Assembly: GCF_018403765.1 (NCBI RefSeq)
Contig: NZ_BOVQ01000009.1
Location: forward strand, 60,759-124,758
Reading direction: 5' to 3'
Length of the DNA stretch: 64,000 nucleotides
DNA from: Lactococcus nasutitermitis
GTDB taxonomy: Bacteria; Bacillota; Bacilli; Lactobacillales; Streptococcaceae
Numbering within the stretch: the first letter of the stretch is position 1; each line of letters starts with the position of its first letter. This document shows positions 24,932 through 33,750 of this stretch, piece after piece. The position numbers and the translations under genes are program-made. The notes beneath the pieces were generated by a model that was given only the letters and a program-made list of their open reading frames with translations, did no database searches and was not told the DNA's origin.

Positions 24932-25801
24932 ATGAAGGGAATTATTTTAGCTGGTGGTTCTGGGACACGTCTTTATCCCTTGACTCGCGCAGCAAGTAAA
25001 CAACTGATGCCAGTGTATGATAAACCGATGATTTATTATCCACTTTCTACATTGATGTTGGCAGGAATTAAAGAGATTTTGATTATTTCAACGCCGACAG
25101 ATTTGCCACGTTTTGAGGAACTTTTGGGCGATGGTTCAGAGTTTGGAATTTCTCTTTCATACAAAGTGCAACCAAGTCCAGATGGTCTCGCACAAGCATT
25201 TATTTTAGGTGCTGACTTTATTGGAAAAGATAGTGTGGCACTGATTTTGGGCGATAATATCTATCATGGTCCAGGAATGAGTAAACTCTTGCAAAAAGCA
25301 GCAGGTAAAGGACATGGAGCCACTGTTTTTGGTTATCATGTCAATGACCCTGAGCGTTTTGGCGTTGTTGAATTTGATGATAAAATGAATGCTATTTCTA
25401 TTGAAGAAAAACCAGAAAATCCAAAGTCAAACTATGCAGTCACAGGACTTTATTTTTATGATAATGATGTGGTTGAAATTGCCAAAAATATCAAACCTAG
25501 TCCTCGTGGAGAGCTTGAAATCACGGATGTGAATAAAGCATATTTGGAACGTGGCGATTTGAGTGTTGAGCTGATGGGACGTGGTTTTGCTTGGCTTGAT
25601 ACAGGAACGCACGCAAGTTTACTTGAAGCGGCGCAATATATTGAAACTGTACAGCGAATGCAAAACGTCATGGTAGCGAACCTTGAAGAAATTGCATGGC
25701 GCATGGGCTATATCACAAGTGATGAAGTTCGTGAACTTGCTCAACCTTTGAAGAAAAACGACTACGGACAGTATTTGCTACGACTCGTAGGAGAAAAATA
25801 A
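24932..25801 (+). CDS. rmlA: Glucose-1-phosphate thymidylyltransferase RmlA
   Basis: RmlA makes dTDP-glucose, the first step to dTDP-rhamnose. The 289-residue protein has the nucleotidyltransferase motif [30 protein letters not shown] and the metal/substrate segment [10 protein letters not shown], plus the C-terminal WLDTGTH. Length is normal. TATGGAGG precedes the ATG. First gene of the long locus. Confidence 0.97.
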   Translation: MKGIILAGGSGTRLYPLTRAASKQLMPVYDKPMIYYPLSTLMLAGIKEILIISTPTDLPRFEELLGDGSEFGISLSYKVQPSPDGLAQAFILGADFIGKDSVALILGDNIYHGPGMSKLLQKAAGKGHGATVFGYHVNDPERFGVVEFDDKMNAISIEEKPENPKSNYAVTGLYFYDNDVVEIAKNIKPSPRGELEITDVNKAYLERGDLSVELMGRGFAWLDTGTHASLLEAAQYIETVQRMQNVMVANLEEIAWRMGYITSDEVRELAQPLKKNDYGQYLLRLVGEK

Positions 25802-25858
25802 CTCTTACAACCAAATTTAGTTTGCTTTTTAAGCCAACAGGGCAATTTTACGTTATTG

Positions 25859-25890
25859 ATGAAGCTGATTGATGTCGCTTCATTTTTATA
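25859..25890 (+). other. Small hairpin between rmlA and rmlC
   Basis: TGAAGC (25860-25865) and GCTTCA (25877-25882) pair across an 11-base loop and are followed by TTTTTA. It may be a weak attenuator in the 128-bp gap. Confidence 0.35.
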
Positions 25891-25929
25891 GAGCAAAAGA
25901 TAAATAAAACAAAAAGGAAAAATCAAAAA

Positions 25930-26523
25930 ATGAACAGTAATTTTTTTGAAAAAGAATTAAAAGCGACGGCGATTGAAGCGATTCCGGGCTTTTTGCAATT
26001 TGACATTCCTGTTCACGGCGACAACCGTGGCTGGTTCAAGGAAAATTTCCAGAAGGAAAAGATGATTCCGTTGGGATTTCCAGAAGGCTTTTTCGCAGAA
26101 GGAAAATTGCAAAATAACGTGAGTTTTTCGCGGAAGAATGTCTTGCGAGGGCTTCATGCAGAACCTTGGGATAAGTACATTTCTGTCGCTGATGGCGGGA
26201 AAGTCCTTGGGAGTTGGGTTGATTTGCGAGAGGGCGAGAGTTTTGGCAATGTCTATCAGACCGTGATTGATGCAAGTGTTGGAATTTACGTTCCTCGCGG
26301 CGTGGCGAATGGTTTTCAGGTACTGTCTGACACAGTTTCGTATAGTTATCTCGTCAATGATTACTGGGCGTTGGAATTGAAGCCTAAATATGCATTTGTG
26401 AATTATGCAGACCCTGCTTTGGGAATTACATGGGAAAACTTGGCGGAAGCAGAAGTTTCTGAAGCCGATAAAAATCACCCATTTTTGAAAGATGTTGTAG
26501 CTTTGAAAAGAGAAGAACTATGA
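25930..26523 (+). CDS. rmlC: dTDP-4-dehydrorhamnose 3,5-epimerase RmlC
   Basis: A 197-residue cupin epimerase. It shows DNRGWFKENFQ, the N-terminal RmlC pattern; NVLRGLHAEPWDKYI with the catalytic-histidine region; and VPRGVANGFQVLSD. It converts dTDP-4-keto-6-deoxyglucose to the rhamnose precursor. The length is near the lactococcal/streptococcal form. Its stop overlaps the next start (ATGA). Confidence 0.95.
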   Translation: MNSNFFEKELKATAIEAIPGFLQFDIPVHGDNRGWFKENFQKEKMIPLGFPEGFFAEGKLQNNVSFSRKNVLRGLHAEPWDKYISVADGGKVLGSWVDLREGESFGNVYQTVIDASVGIYVPRGVANGFQVLSDTVSYSYLVNDYWALELKPKYAFVNYADPALGITWENLAEAEVSEADKNHPFLKDVVALKREEL

Positions 26524-27038
26524 ATTTGTCAAATACAGCGCTCATCATGATTGACCTGCAAGCTGCGATGCGCAGGATTGTGGCACCATTTGCGAAGCCT
26601 TATAGTTATGATGAGGTGCTTGCGAATAATCAAAAACTCATGGGGGCTTTTGCGGATGCTGGGCAACCGATCATCATGGTCACTGTTCAGCCAAAAATTT
26701 TGCCTAAAAAATGGGCGGAACGCGTTGGACGTTTGATTTTGGAAGAAGATGCACGTGATTTGCCCAATGTCTATAAAATCGCTAAATATGGACCGAACGC
26801 TTTCACACAGTCAGATGAAAATTTGGAACAACTTTTAAATCGTCAAAAGATTAAAAAGCTTGTTTTCACAGGAGTTTCTACGAGTAATGGCGTTGTCAAA
26901 ACGGCACGAACAGCGCGGGAACTGCATTTTGATGTGGTGATTGTCAAAGATGCGACGGCGGATAAGAGCTTATCTGGTTATCAAAAATCGTTGGAAGAAT
27001 TTGAAACGATTTGCGAAACCAAGGATTTTGTGAATTAA
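26520..27038 (+). CDS. Isochorismatase-family cysteine hydrolase
   Basis: A 172-residue protein of the isochorismatase-like fold (nicotinamidase, isochorismatase and relatives). It has an N-terminal ALIMIDLQAAMRR with the catalytic aspartate, and the region KKLVFTGVSTSNGVVKTAR. At the nucleophile position, where most members have Cys in a VxTxxCV pattern, it reads GVSTSNGV, so the usual cysteine seems to be missing. Hydrolase activity is therefore doubtful. It overlaps rmlC by 4 bp and lies before rmlB, so it is co-transcribed with dTDP-rhamnose genes, but no link to rhamnose is known. Confidence 0.8.
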   Translation: MNLSNTALIMIDLQAAMRRIVAPFAKPYSYDEVLANNQKLMGAFADAGQPIIMVTVQPKILPKKWAERVGRLILEEDARDLPNVYKIAKYGPNAFTQSDENLEQLLNRQKIKKLVFTGVSTSNGVVKTARTARELHFDVVIVKDATADKSLSGYQKSLEEFETICETKDFVN

Positions 27039-28112
<1,074 letters not shown>

Positions 28113-28126
28113 ACTGGAGATTTTTT

Positions 28127-28411
28127 ATGAAAGCTATTGATAAAAAAGGGAAAAGTGTCGAATGCTGGGAAATTTCTGGCGATAAAGCGACTATGCCAGA
28201 TTGGGTAAAGCAACTTGTGGCTGAGCTGGATATTGTTTTTCCTTTAGGGCAAGAGGGAAATATTCGCGTGACTCCTCACAAACTCCGTTGGGGCTGGGGC
28301 GCACAAGGTTATAATGTTGCTTTTGGCAGTTTTCTAGTTGATGATGGAAAAAAGATTAAGGATTATTCAAGACTGAAATTTTATCAGGAGTTTAAAGTGG
28401 TTGAAGAATAG
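28127..28411 (+). CDS. Uncharacterised 94-residue protein
   Basis: I do not recognise this protein. It is a soluble, mixed-charge 94-residue sequence with a Trp/Gly-rich centre (KLRWGWGAQGYNVAFG). GGAGA lies 8 bp before the ATG at 28127. It begins 14 bp after rmlB. Reading on in frame past its TAG stop, the next 32 codons encode a hydrophobic peptide up to a TAA at 28508-28510. Confidence 0.65.
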   Translation: MKAIDKKGKSVECWEISGDKATMPDWVKQLVAELDIVFPLGQEGNIRVTPHKLRWGWGAQGYNVAFGSFLVDDGKKIKDYSRLKFYQEFKVVEE

Positions 28412-28432
28412 GATTTTGGTAAATTTCTGAGT

Positions 28433-28510
28433 TTGAACTTATCTTGGGTTCTGATTATTCTTGGGCTTATATTTATCGGTGTTGCAAGTTGTAGACTGTT
28501 TGTGTGGTAA
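28433..28510 (+). CDS. Possible 25-residue membrane peptide
   Basis: A TTG start at 28433 would give a 25-residue peptide that is almost all one transmembrane helix (VLIILGLIFIGVASC). It is in frame with the upstream gene, separated by its TAG stop. There is no clear Shine-Dalgarno. It could also be a read-through tail or chance. Confidence 0.3.
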   Translation: MNLSWVLIILGLIFIGVASCRLFVW

Positions 28511-28513
28511 AAA

Positions 28514-28678
28514 ATGAAATTTCTTAAAATGTTATATTTGGTTGCCAGCATTATTTTCTTAATTTCGGCATTTGTCAGGTTCTTTGTGGAAAAAAATCAC
28601 TCGGGTGCTTGGTTAAATTTGATTTTTGGCTTTGTTTGGCTAGCTTTGTTTTTTGTTGAAGTGAGTAGGAAAAAATAA
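28514..28678 (+). CDS. Small two-helix membrane protein, 54 residues
   Basis: ATG at 28514, TAA at 28676-28678. The peptide has two hydrophobic stretches (about 4-20 and 33-48) separated by VEKNHSGAW and ends in SRKK. No family is recognised. It starts 3 bp after the preceding short hydrophobic frame and fills an otherwise empty gap. Confidence 0.5.
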   Translation: MKFLKMLYLVASIIFLISAFVRFFVEKNHSGAWLNLIFGFVWLALFFVEVSRKK

Positions 28679-28705
28679 CTTATCAGTGCTGATGGCTTTG
28701 TCAAA

Positions 28706-28724
28706 TTTGACAAAACTGTCAAAA
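28706..28724. repeat. Degenerate TTGACAG palindrome before the first VOC gene
   Basis: TTTGACAAAACTGTCAAAA: one change in the left arm. The right arm runs into the Shine-Dalgarno of the next gene (AAAAGGAG). Confidence 0.6.
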
Positions 28725-28733
28725 GGAGAAATT

Positions 28734-29177
28734 ATGGCGAAAAATTTAGTACCGCACCTTGTTTTTGAGAACAGTAAGACGGCGATTGCCTATTACGAAA
28801 CGGTTTTTGGTGCGACAGATAGCGGACGGATGGTGGTTACGCCTGAGCTTGCGGCGCAATTTGGGAAAAATCCTGATGATGCGCATTTGTCAGAACTGAC
28901 GGTGCACGGAAGTTTTCATATTTTCGGTCAGCCGATTTATTTTGCGGATGATTTTGGTGGGAATGCGGTTCAGTCTGGATTGACATTTTTGCTGGCAGCG
29001 ACGGAAGATGATGACGCTGCGATTTCGGAACTCGAAGCGATTTTTGAGAAAGCTGAAAATTCTGGACGGGTCACGGTTCAACAAGCTTTTACTGATGCTT
29101 TTTGGGGCGGAAAATTTGGTGTGCTTGTCGACGAATATGGCATTACTTGGCAATTTGCTGTCAATCCACAGATTTGA
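28734..29177 (+). CDS. VOC-superfamily protein (PhnB-like)
   Basis: A 147-residue glyoxalase/bleomycin-resistance-fold protein of the PhnB-like kind: VPHLVFENSKTAIAYYETVF at the start and GGKFGVLVDEYGITWQF at the end. PhnB-like proteins have no settled function. Start at 28734 behind AAAGGAG; an in-frame extension to 28686 would translate the upstream palindrome. Next gene is 18 bp away. Confidence 0.82.
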   Translation: MAKNLVPHLVFENSKTAIAYYETVFGATDSGRMVVTPELAAQFGKNPDDAHLSELTVHGSFHIFGQPIYFADDFGGNAVQSGLTFLLAATEDDDAAISELEAIFEKAENSGRVTVQQAFTDAFWGGKFGVLVDEYGITWQFAVNPQI

Positions 29178-29195
29178 TAGCCTAGGGAGGCAATA

Positions 29196-29567
29196 ATGAT
29201 TGAGGCGACACAATTTGAAAGATTTCGGGATATTTATATCTGTCCAGACCCGCAGGGACATCGTCCAACATGGATATGGTTTGCGTTGGTGGATGGTGTG
29301 ATGTATGTCGAAGCTTCGAGTAGGCAGTCTTCTTGGTGGCAATCGGCAATGAAGTCAGGCACTGGACAGCTTCATGTGGCGGGAAAAATTTATCAAGTGA
29401 ATCTCATGCACGTGAAGGATGCAGGGGAAATTGAGCGTGTGAGTGCGAGTTATTTGGCGCGTTATCATGGGAATTCTGCGCCAAGTGCGGAGTCTGAGAT
29501 GACTTGCATGCGTGTGACATTTTTGACAGAAATCGGGAAATCGGAATTGCCAAAAGTACAGGTTTGA
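29196..29567 (+). CDS. DUF2255-like small protein
   Basis: A 123-residue protein with a Trp-rich pattern (PTWIWFALVDGVMYVEASSR, SSWWQSAMKSGTGQL) and a C-terminal ASYLARYHG segment. It resembles DUF2255 or the split-barrel flavin-binding fold, but I am not certain. A GGGAGG site precedes the ATG. Its TGA stop codon (29565-29567) lies inside a TTGACA palindrome half-site. Confidence 0.55.
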   Translation: MIEATQFERFRDIYICPDPQGHRPTWIWFALVDGVMYVEASSRQSSWWQSAMKSGTGQLHVAGKIYQVNLMHVKDAGEIERVSASYLARYHGNSAPSAESEMTCMRVTFLTEIGKSELPKVQV

Positions 29568-29583
29568 CAATTCTGTCAAAAAA
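29563..29583. repeat. TTGACAG-type palindrome carrying the stop codon of the DUF2255-like gene
   Basis: TTTGACAATTCTGTCAAA plus A's; one change in the core. The third reading frame of the motif gives TGA, which ends the gene. Confidence 0.75.
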
Positions 29584-29607
29584 TAATTGTGATAAAAAGG
29601 AGAAAAA

Positions 29608-29964
29608 ATGATTGACCATATTAGTTTGACTGTGGCAGATGTCGCCGTGTCGAAGAAATTTTATGATGCGGCGCTTGCGCCACTTGGTTTTGCGGAAGTT
29701 GCTGCCAATGAGAATTTTGTGATGTATCAGCACGCTGACGGCAGTGTTTTCGGAGTTTCTCAGGGCATTGCGGCGCCGATTCATTTTGCTTTTGGTGCAT
29801 CAACACATGATGCGGTGAAACAATTTTATGATGCGGCGATGGCTGCGGGCGGTACAGATAACGGCGAGCCGGGAATTCGGGAAAAATATGCGCCGACCTA
29901 CTATGCTGCCTTTGTTATTGACCCTGACGGTTATCGGATTGAAGCGGTTTGTCATGCAAAATGA
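29608..29964 (+). CDS. VOC-superfamily protein (glyoxalase-like)
   Basis: A 118-residue single VOC module: MIDHISLTVADVAVSKKFYD at the N terminus, a metal-ligand-like His at residue 4 and FVIDPDGYRIEAVCH at the C terminus. The final Glu and the N-terminal His fit metal-binding positions, but the substrate is unknown. AAAAGGAG precedes the ATG. Palindromes lie on both sides. Confidence 0.85.
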   Translation: MIDHISLTVADVAVSKKFYDAALAPLGFAEVAANENFVMYQHADGSVFGVSQGIAAPIHFAFGASTHDAVKQFYDAAMAAGGTDNGEPGIREKYAPTYYAAFVIDPDGYRIEAVCHAK

Positions 29965-29973
29965 GATAAAACT

Positions 29974-29995
29974 TTTTTGACAGTTCTGTCAAAAA
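29974..29995. repeat. TTGACAG palindrome, perfect copy (centre TT)
   Basis: Perfect 22-bp copy starting 9 bp after the stop of the second VOC gene. Confidence 0.9.
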
Positions 29996-30042
29996 TAATT
30001 TAGCACATTCCATTGATACTGATGATGGATGAGGAGAGAAAA

Positions 30043-30519
30043 ATGGATAAAATTAGAAAGCGGAATTTAGCAGTTGGGGGGATTTGCTTGGGACTGGCTG
30101 TGATTGGTTATGCTAATTCAGGAAATAATGTTTTGTTTTATTTCGTTGGTTTACTTGCCATGGTGTTCGCTATTCTTTTTCTACTCATGGCATTGAACAA
30201 GCAAAGTCGTTTTGTGGCAGATGTTAAGACGGAGAAGATGCCTGAGGAAGTGCTCGAGAATGTCGAAGATTATCTGGTTAAAGAATTGAAATTTAAACTG
30301 AAGAATTATAAAGGAACGCTCGTTTATCAAAAAGGCGATGGATTTTGGCTTCAGAAAAAATGTGTGCTGGTGGATACAAGTCATAATCAGCTGGTTCATA
30401 TTGAGGCTTGGGTGAGTGCGATTTGGCAAAATGAGAATGATTTTACTGGCTATGTTGGAACAGTGCCCAAAAAGCGCCTTAAAAAGCAAGTTGAGCAGTT
30501 GATGACGAGAATTAAATAA
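30043..30519 (+). CDS. Uncharacterised membrane protein, 158 residues
   Basis: Two N-terminal transmembrane helices (about 9-27 and 32-54) are followed by a charged cytoplasmic domain of about 100 residues (VKTEKMPEEVLENVEDYLVK ... PKKRLKKQVEQLM). I do not recognise a family. The ATG at 30043 has GAGGAGAG about 5 bp upstream, better than the in-frame ATG at 30013. A TTGACAG-type palindrome follows 8 bp after the stop. Confidence 0.7.
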   Translation: MDKIRKRNLAVGGICLGLAVIGYANSGNNVLFYFVGLLAMVFAILFLLMALNKQSRFVADVKTEKMPEEVLENVEDYLVKELKFKLKNYKGTLVYQKGDGFWLQKKCVLVDTSHNQLVHIEAWVSAIWQNENDFTGYVGTVPKKRLKKQVEQLMTRIK

Positions 30520-30527
30520 TCATCATA

Positions 30528-30549
30528 TTTTTGACAGTTTTGTCAAAAA
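30528..30549. repeat. TTGACAG-type palindrome (centre TTTT variant)
   Basis: TTTTTGACAGTTTTGTCAAA plus AA: one change from the consensus in the right half, between the membrane protein gene and rmlD. Confidence 0.8.
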
Positions 30550-30599
30550 AATAATGAGGAAAAATTTTGATAAAATAGTTAACAGAAAAGGAAAAAATT

Positions 30600-31496
30600 A
30601 TGATTTTAATCACAGGTGGAAATGGTCAGCTTGGCACGGAATTGCGTCATTTATTGGACGAGCGCGGTGTGAGCTATACAGCGGCTGATGTGGCAGAATT
30701 GGATATTACTGACAAAGCGAGTGTGGATGCGTTTTTCGATGCGAATAAGCCCGAAATTGTCTATAATTGCGCAGCTTACACGGCGGTTGACAAGGAAGAA
30801 GACGAGGGAAAAGAACTCGGCGAGAAAATCAATGTTGACGGGACACGCAATATTGCTGAAGCTTGCGCGCGCGTTGGGGCGACGATGGTGCAGATTTCGA
30901 CGGATTATGTTTTTGGTGGTTATTTGCCAGTTGGCGAGGAATGGCTGGAGAATGCGGAGAAACATCCTGTCAGTGAATATGGACGCACGAAAGATTTGGG
31001 CGAGCAGGCGATTGTTGCTTCTGGCGCGAAATTCTATGTTATCCGCACGGCTTGGCTGTTCGGCTCATATGGACCAAATTTCGTCTTTACCATGCAAAAT
31101 TTGGCGAAAACGCATGATACGTTGACAGTTGTCAATGACCAGCATGGCCGCCCTACGTGGAGCCGCACGCTCGCTGAGTTCATGGTACATTTGGTTACGA
31201 CAGATGCAGCAAGCGGTTTTTATCATTTGTCAAATGATGCAGCTGCGGGCGAAGATGTGACCTGGTTTGATTTTGCAACAGAAATTTTGAAAGATACAAA
31301 TACAAAAGTCTTGCCTGTTTCGTCAAAAAATTTTGCGGCAAAAGCAAAACGACCATTCAACTCGACGATGAGCCTTGACAAAGCTAAAGCGACAGAATTT
31401 GACATTCCAACTTGGCAAGAAGCACTCGCACAAATGTTGTCAAAAGGCGATTTGCGCCCGTCAGCTGATATGGTCAAAGGTGATTTACGTCAATAA
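30600..31496 (+). CDS. rmlD: dTDP-4-dehydrorhamnose reductase RmlD
   Basis: A 298-residue short-chain reductase that completes dTDP-L-rhamnose: GGNGQLGTEL nucleotide-binding loop (residues 6-15), STDYVFGG, and the YxxxK pair in EYGRTKDLGEQ. An AAAAGGA site precedes the ATG, and TGATAAAAT upstream may be an internal extended -10. Two palindromes follow its stop, before rgpA. Confidence 0.96.
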   Translation: MILITGGNGQLGTELRHLLDERGVSYTAADVAELDITDKASVDAFFDANKPEIVYNCAAYTAVDKEEDEGKELGEKINVDGTRNIAEACARVGATMVQISTDYVFGGYLPVGEEWLENAEKHPVSEYGRTKDLGEQAIVASGAKFYVIRTAWLFGSYGPNFVFTMQNLAKTHDTLTVVNDQHGRPTWSRTLAEFMVHLVTTDAASGFYHLSNDAAAGEDVTWFDFATEILKDTNTKVLPVSSKNFAAKAKRPFNSTMSLDKAKATEFDIPTWQEALAQMLSKGDLRPSADMVKGDLRQ

Positions 31497-31497
31497 G

Positions 31498-31517
31498 TTT
31501 TGACAGTTCTGTCAAAA
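31498..31517. repeat. TTGACAG palindrome (centre TT) after rmlD
   Basis: 20-bp perfect palindrome one base after the rmlD stop codon. Confidence 0.88.
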
Positions 31518-31539
31518 AAATTATCACATTATCCGAACA

Positions 31540-31561
31540 TTTTTGACGATTCTGTCAAAAA
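31540..31561. repeat. Variant TTGACAG palindrome after rmlD
   Basis: TTTTTGACGATTCTGTCAAA plus AA: second copy in the same 94-bp gap, with two bases of the left core swapped (GACGA for GACAG). Confidence 0.7.
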
Positions 31562-31590
31562 AATTTAGCTAAAAAATCAAGGAAAGAGAC

Positions 31591-32775
31591 ATGAAAAAAC
31601 ACGTTTTCATCATTGGCAGTCGAGGATTGCCCGCAAAATACGGTGGTTTTGAGACTTTTGTTGAAGAACTCGTGAAACATCAGCAAAATCCGAACATTCA
31701 ATATCATGTCGCTTGCCAGAGCGAAAACTCAGATTTGGCGGGTTCAGATGGACATTTTGACTATCTCGGTGCGGATTGTTTTGCTATCAATGTGCCAAAT
31801 ATCGGCGCAGCGCGCGTGATTGCTTATGATATTTTGGCGATTAATGCCAGCTTGAAAATGGTTAAAGAGCAACAGATTGAGCAGCCGATTTTCTATATTT
31901 TGGGCAATACTATCGGTGGTGTGATTGGGCGTTATGCTAGAAAAATTCACAAAGTTGGCGGTCAGCTTTTCGTCAATCCTGACGGACTTGAATGGCGTAG
32001 AACCAAGTGGGCTGCGCCTGTACGCCGTTATCTCAAACTTGCCGAACGTAAAATGGTGCGGTACGCGGATTTGATTATCAGCGATAATGTCGGTATCAAA
32101 GATTATCTCACGGCAGAATATGGCAAAATCTCTTCAAAAGTGATTGCTTATGGGACGGAGCAGGTTATTTCTGACTTGACAAACTCGCCAACTCTTGACA
32201 AATTCGCTGTGAAAAGCGATAATTATTATTTGATAGTTGGTCGATTTGTTCCTGAAAATAACTATGAAACTTTGATTCGTGCGTTCATGATGTCAGAAAG
32301 TACGCGTGAGTTAGTGATTGTGACAAATTACGAAGGCAACGCTTTTTATGATGAATTGCGTGAAAAAACGCAGTTTGATAAGGATAATCGTGTCAAATTC
32401 GTTGGTACTGTTTATGATCAAAACGAATTGCGTTACATTCGGGAGCACGCATTTACCTATCTGCATGGACATGAAGTTGGTGGGACAAATCCTGGACTCC
32501 TTGAAGCGATGTGGTCAACGCCAGTCAATCTGGTGCTGAATGTTAATTTCAATCAGCAAACAGCAGCAGATAGCGTCCTTTATTTTGACAAAGAAAATTT
32601 AACGGAGCAATTCACAGAACTTGAAAATTTGACCAACGACCAACGACAAAATCTCCACCGCAAGGCACAAGAAATGATAAAAGAAAAATACACTTGGCAG
32701 CATATTTGCGCCCAATATGAGGAAATTTTTTGTTCAAGCTCACAAAGTGTAGCCGGAGACGATGATGGAAGTTAA
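31591..32775 (+). CDS. rgpA: Rhamnosyltransferase RgpA (GT4, DUF1972)
   Basis: A 394-residue GT-B fold enzyme with the DUF1972 N terminus typical of the first rhamnan rhamnosyltransferase (VFIIGSRGLPAKYGGFETFV). The middle part has VNPDGLEWRRTKW and the C-terminal donor domain VGRFVPENNYETLIRAF and HGHEVGGTNPGLLEAM. It acts on the cytoplasmic side on a lipid-linked acceptor, adding rhamnose from dTDP-rhamnose. AAGGAAAGAG precedes the ATG. It overlaps rgpB by 14 bp. Confidence 0.92.
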   Translation: MKKHVFIIGSRGLPAKYGGFETFVEELVKHQQNPNIQYHVACQSENSDLAGSDGHFDYLGADCFAINVPNIGAARVIAYDILAINASLKMVKEQQIEQPIFYILGNTIGGVIGRYARKIHKVGGQLFVNPDGLEWRRTKWAAPVRRYLKLAERKMVRYADLIISDNVGIKDYLTAEYGKISSKVIAYGTEQVISDLTNSPTLDKFAVKSDNYYLIVGRFVPENNYETLIRAFMMSESTRELVIVTNYEGNAFYDELREKTQFDKDNRVKFVGTVYDQNELRYIREHAFTYLHGHEVGGTNPGLLEAMWSTPVNLVLNVNFNQQTAADSVLYFDKENLTEQFTELENLTNDQRQNLHRKAQEMIKEKYTWQHICAQYEEIFCSSSQSVAGDDDGS

Positions 32776-33682
32776 TATTTTAATGTCCGCCTACAATGGT
32801 GAAAAATTTATTGCTGAACAGATTAAAAGCATTCAGCAACAGACATTTACAGACTGGCAGCTGATTATCCGCGATGACGGCTCACATGATAAAACCTGCG
32901 AGATTATTGACAGTTTTGTCAAAAACGACAACCGTATCACTCTTGTAAAAGCAGAGAATGTCGGAGTTATCAAATCTTTTTACGAACTTGTCAAAAAATA
33001 TCCAGCAGATTTTTCATTTTTTAGTGACCAAGATGATTTTTGGCTTCCTGACAAACTTCAGATTATGCTTGATGAAACCAAAAAACACGATAACAGCAAG
33101 CCAATCATGTATTATACAGACCTCAAAGTCGTTGATAAAAATTTGACAGTTCTGTCAAAAAGTATGATACGCAGTCAATCCGACCACGCCAACACAGAAC
33201 TCGTCCAAGAATTGACCGAAAACACCGTCACAGGTTGTACTAGCATGATAAATGCCGCCCTCGCCAAAGAATGGCAAGACACCGAAAATATCATCATGCA
33301 CGATTGGTATCTCGCACTCGTTGCCACAGCTCTGGGCGAGCTTGTCTATATTGACCGTGCGACCATTCTCTATCGCCAACATGACAACAACGTCCTCGGC
33401 TCACGTACCTTATCAAAACGCGTGAAAAATTGGACAAATCATTGGTTGGACAAATATTGGTGGTTGATTGATTCAAGTCAAGTACAAGCAAAAAAATTAC
33501 TGAGTTTTGAGCATCTATCTCCTCAAAAACGTAGTCTCATCACAGATTACGTAAGTCTTCTCGAACAGCCACTTGGCAAACGAAGAAAGATTTTAAAAAG
33601 AAACAACTTGAGAAAAAATAAAACACTTCATACTTTTATTTTTAAAACACTCATCATTACAAAATTTGCATATAAAAAATGA
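32762..33682 (+). CDS. rgpB: Rhamnosyltransferase RgpB (GT2)
   Basis: A 306-residue GT-A family 2 enzyme: NILMSAYNGEKFIAEQIKSI, IIRDDGSHDKT and FFSDQDDFWLPDK (DxD-type motif). It adds rhamnose to the growing rhamnan. The reading frame carries two TTGACAG palindromes, read as IDSFVK and LTVLSK. Two ATGs are adjacent; the second (32765) sits at a better distance from GGAG. Confidence 0.9.
   Translation: MMEVNILMSAYNGEKFIAEQIKSIQQQTFTDWQLIIRDDGSHDKTCEIIDSFVKNDNRITLVKAENVGVIKSFYELVKKYPADFSFFSDQDDFWLPDKLQIMLDETKKHDNSKPIMYYTDLKVVDKNLTVLSKSMIRSQSDHANTELVQELTENTVTGCTSMINAALAKEWQDTENIIMHDWYLALVATALGELVYIDRATILYRQHDNNVLGSRTLSKRVKNWTNHWLDKYWWLIDSSQVQAKKLLSFEHLSPQKRSLITDYVSLLEQPLGKRRKILKRNNLRKNKTLHTFIFKTLIITKFAYKK
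32907..32925. repeat. TTGACAG-type palindrome inside rgpB (first)
   Basis: TTGACAGTTTTGTCAAAAA in the coding sequence, read I-D-S-F-V-K; one core change. Confidence 0.75.
33142..33161. repeat. TTGACAG palindrome inside rgpB (second, intact core)
   Basis: TTTGACAGTTCTGTCAAA plus AA, read L-T-V-L-S-K; core is perfect. Confidence 0.88.
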
Positions 33683-33750
33683 GAAATCATTTACTGATTT
33701 TATAATAAATAGAACATTTAACTCATTTTGCATCAAAAAAGGAAAAACAA

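Noticed and set aside
28706..31561. A transposon carrying the VOC and DUF2255-like genes, ended by palindromes
   Set aside because: No transposase, no terminal direct repeats, and the palindromes occur at many other sites without such cargo.
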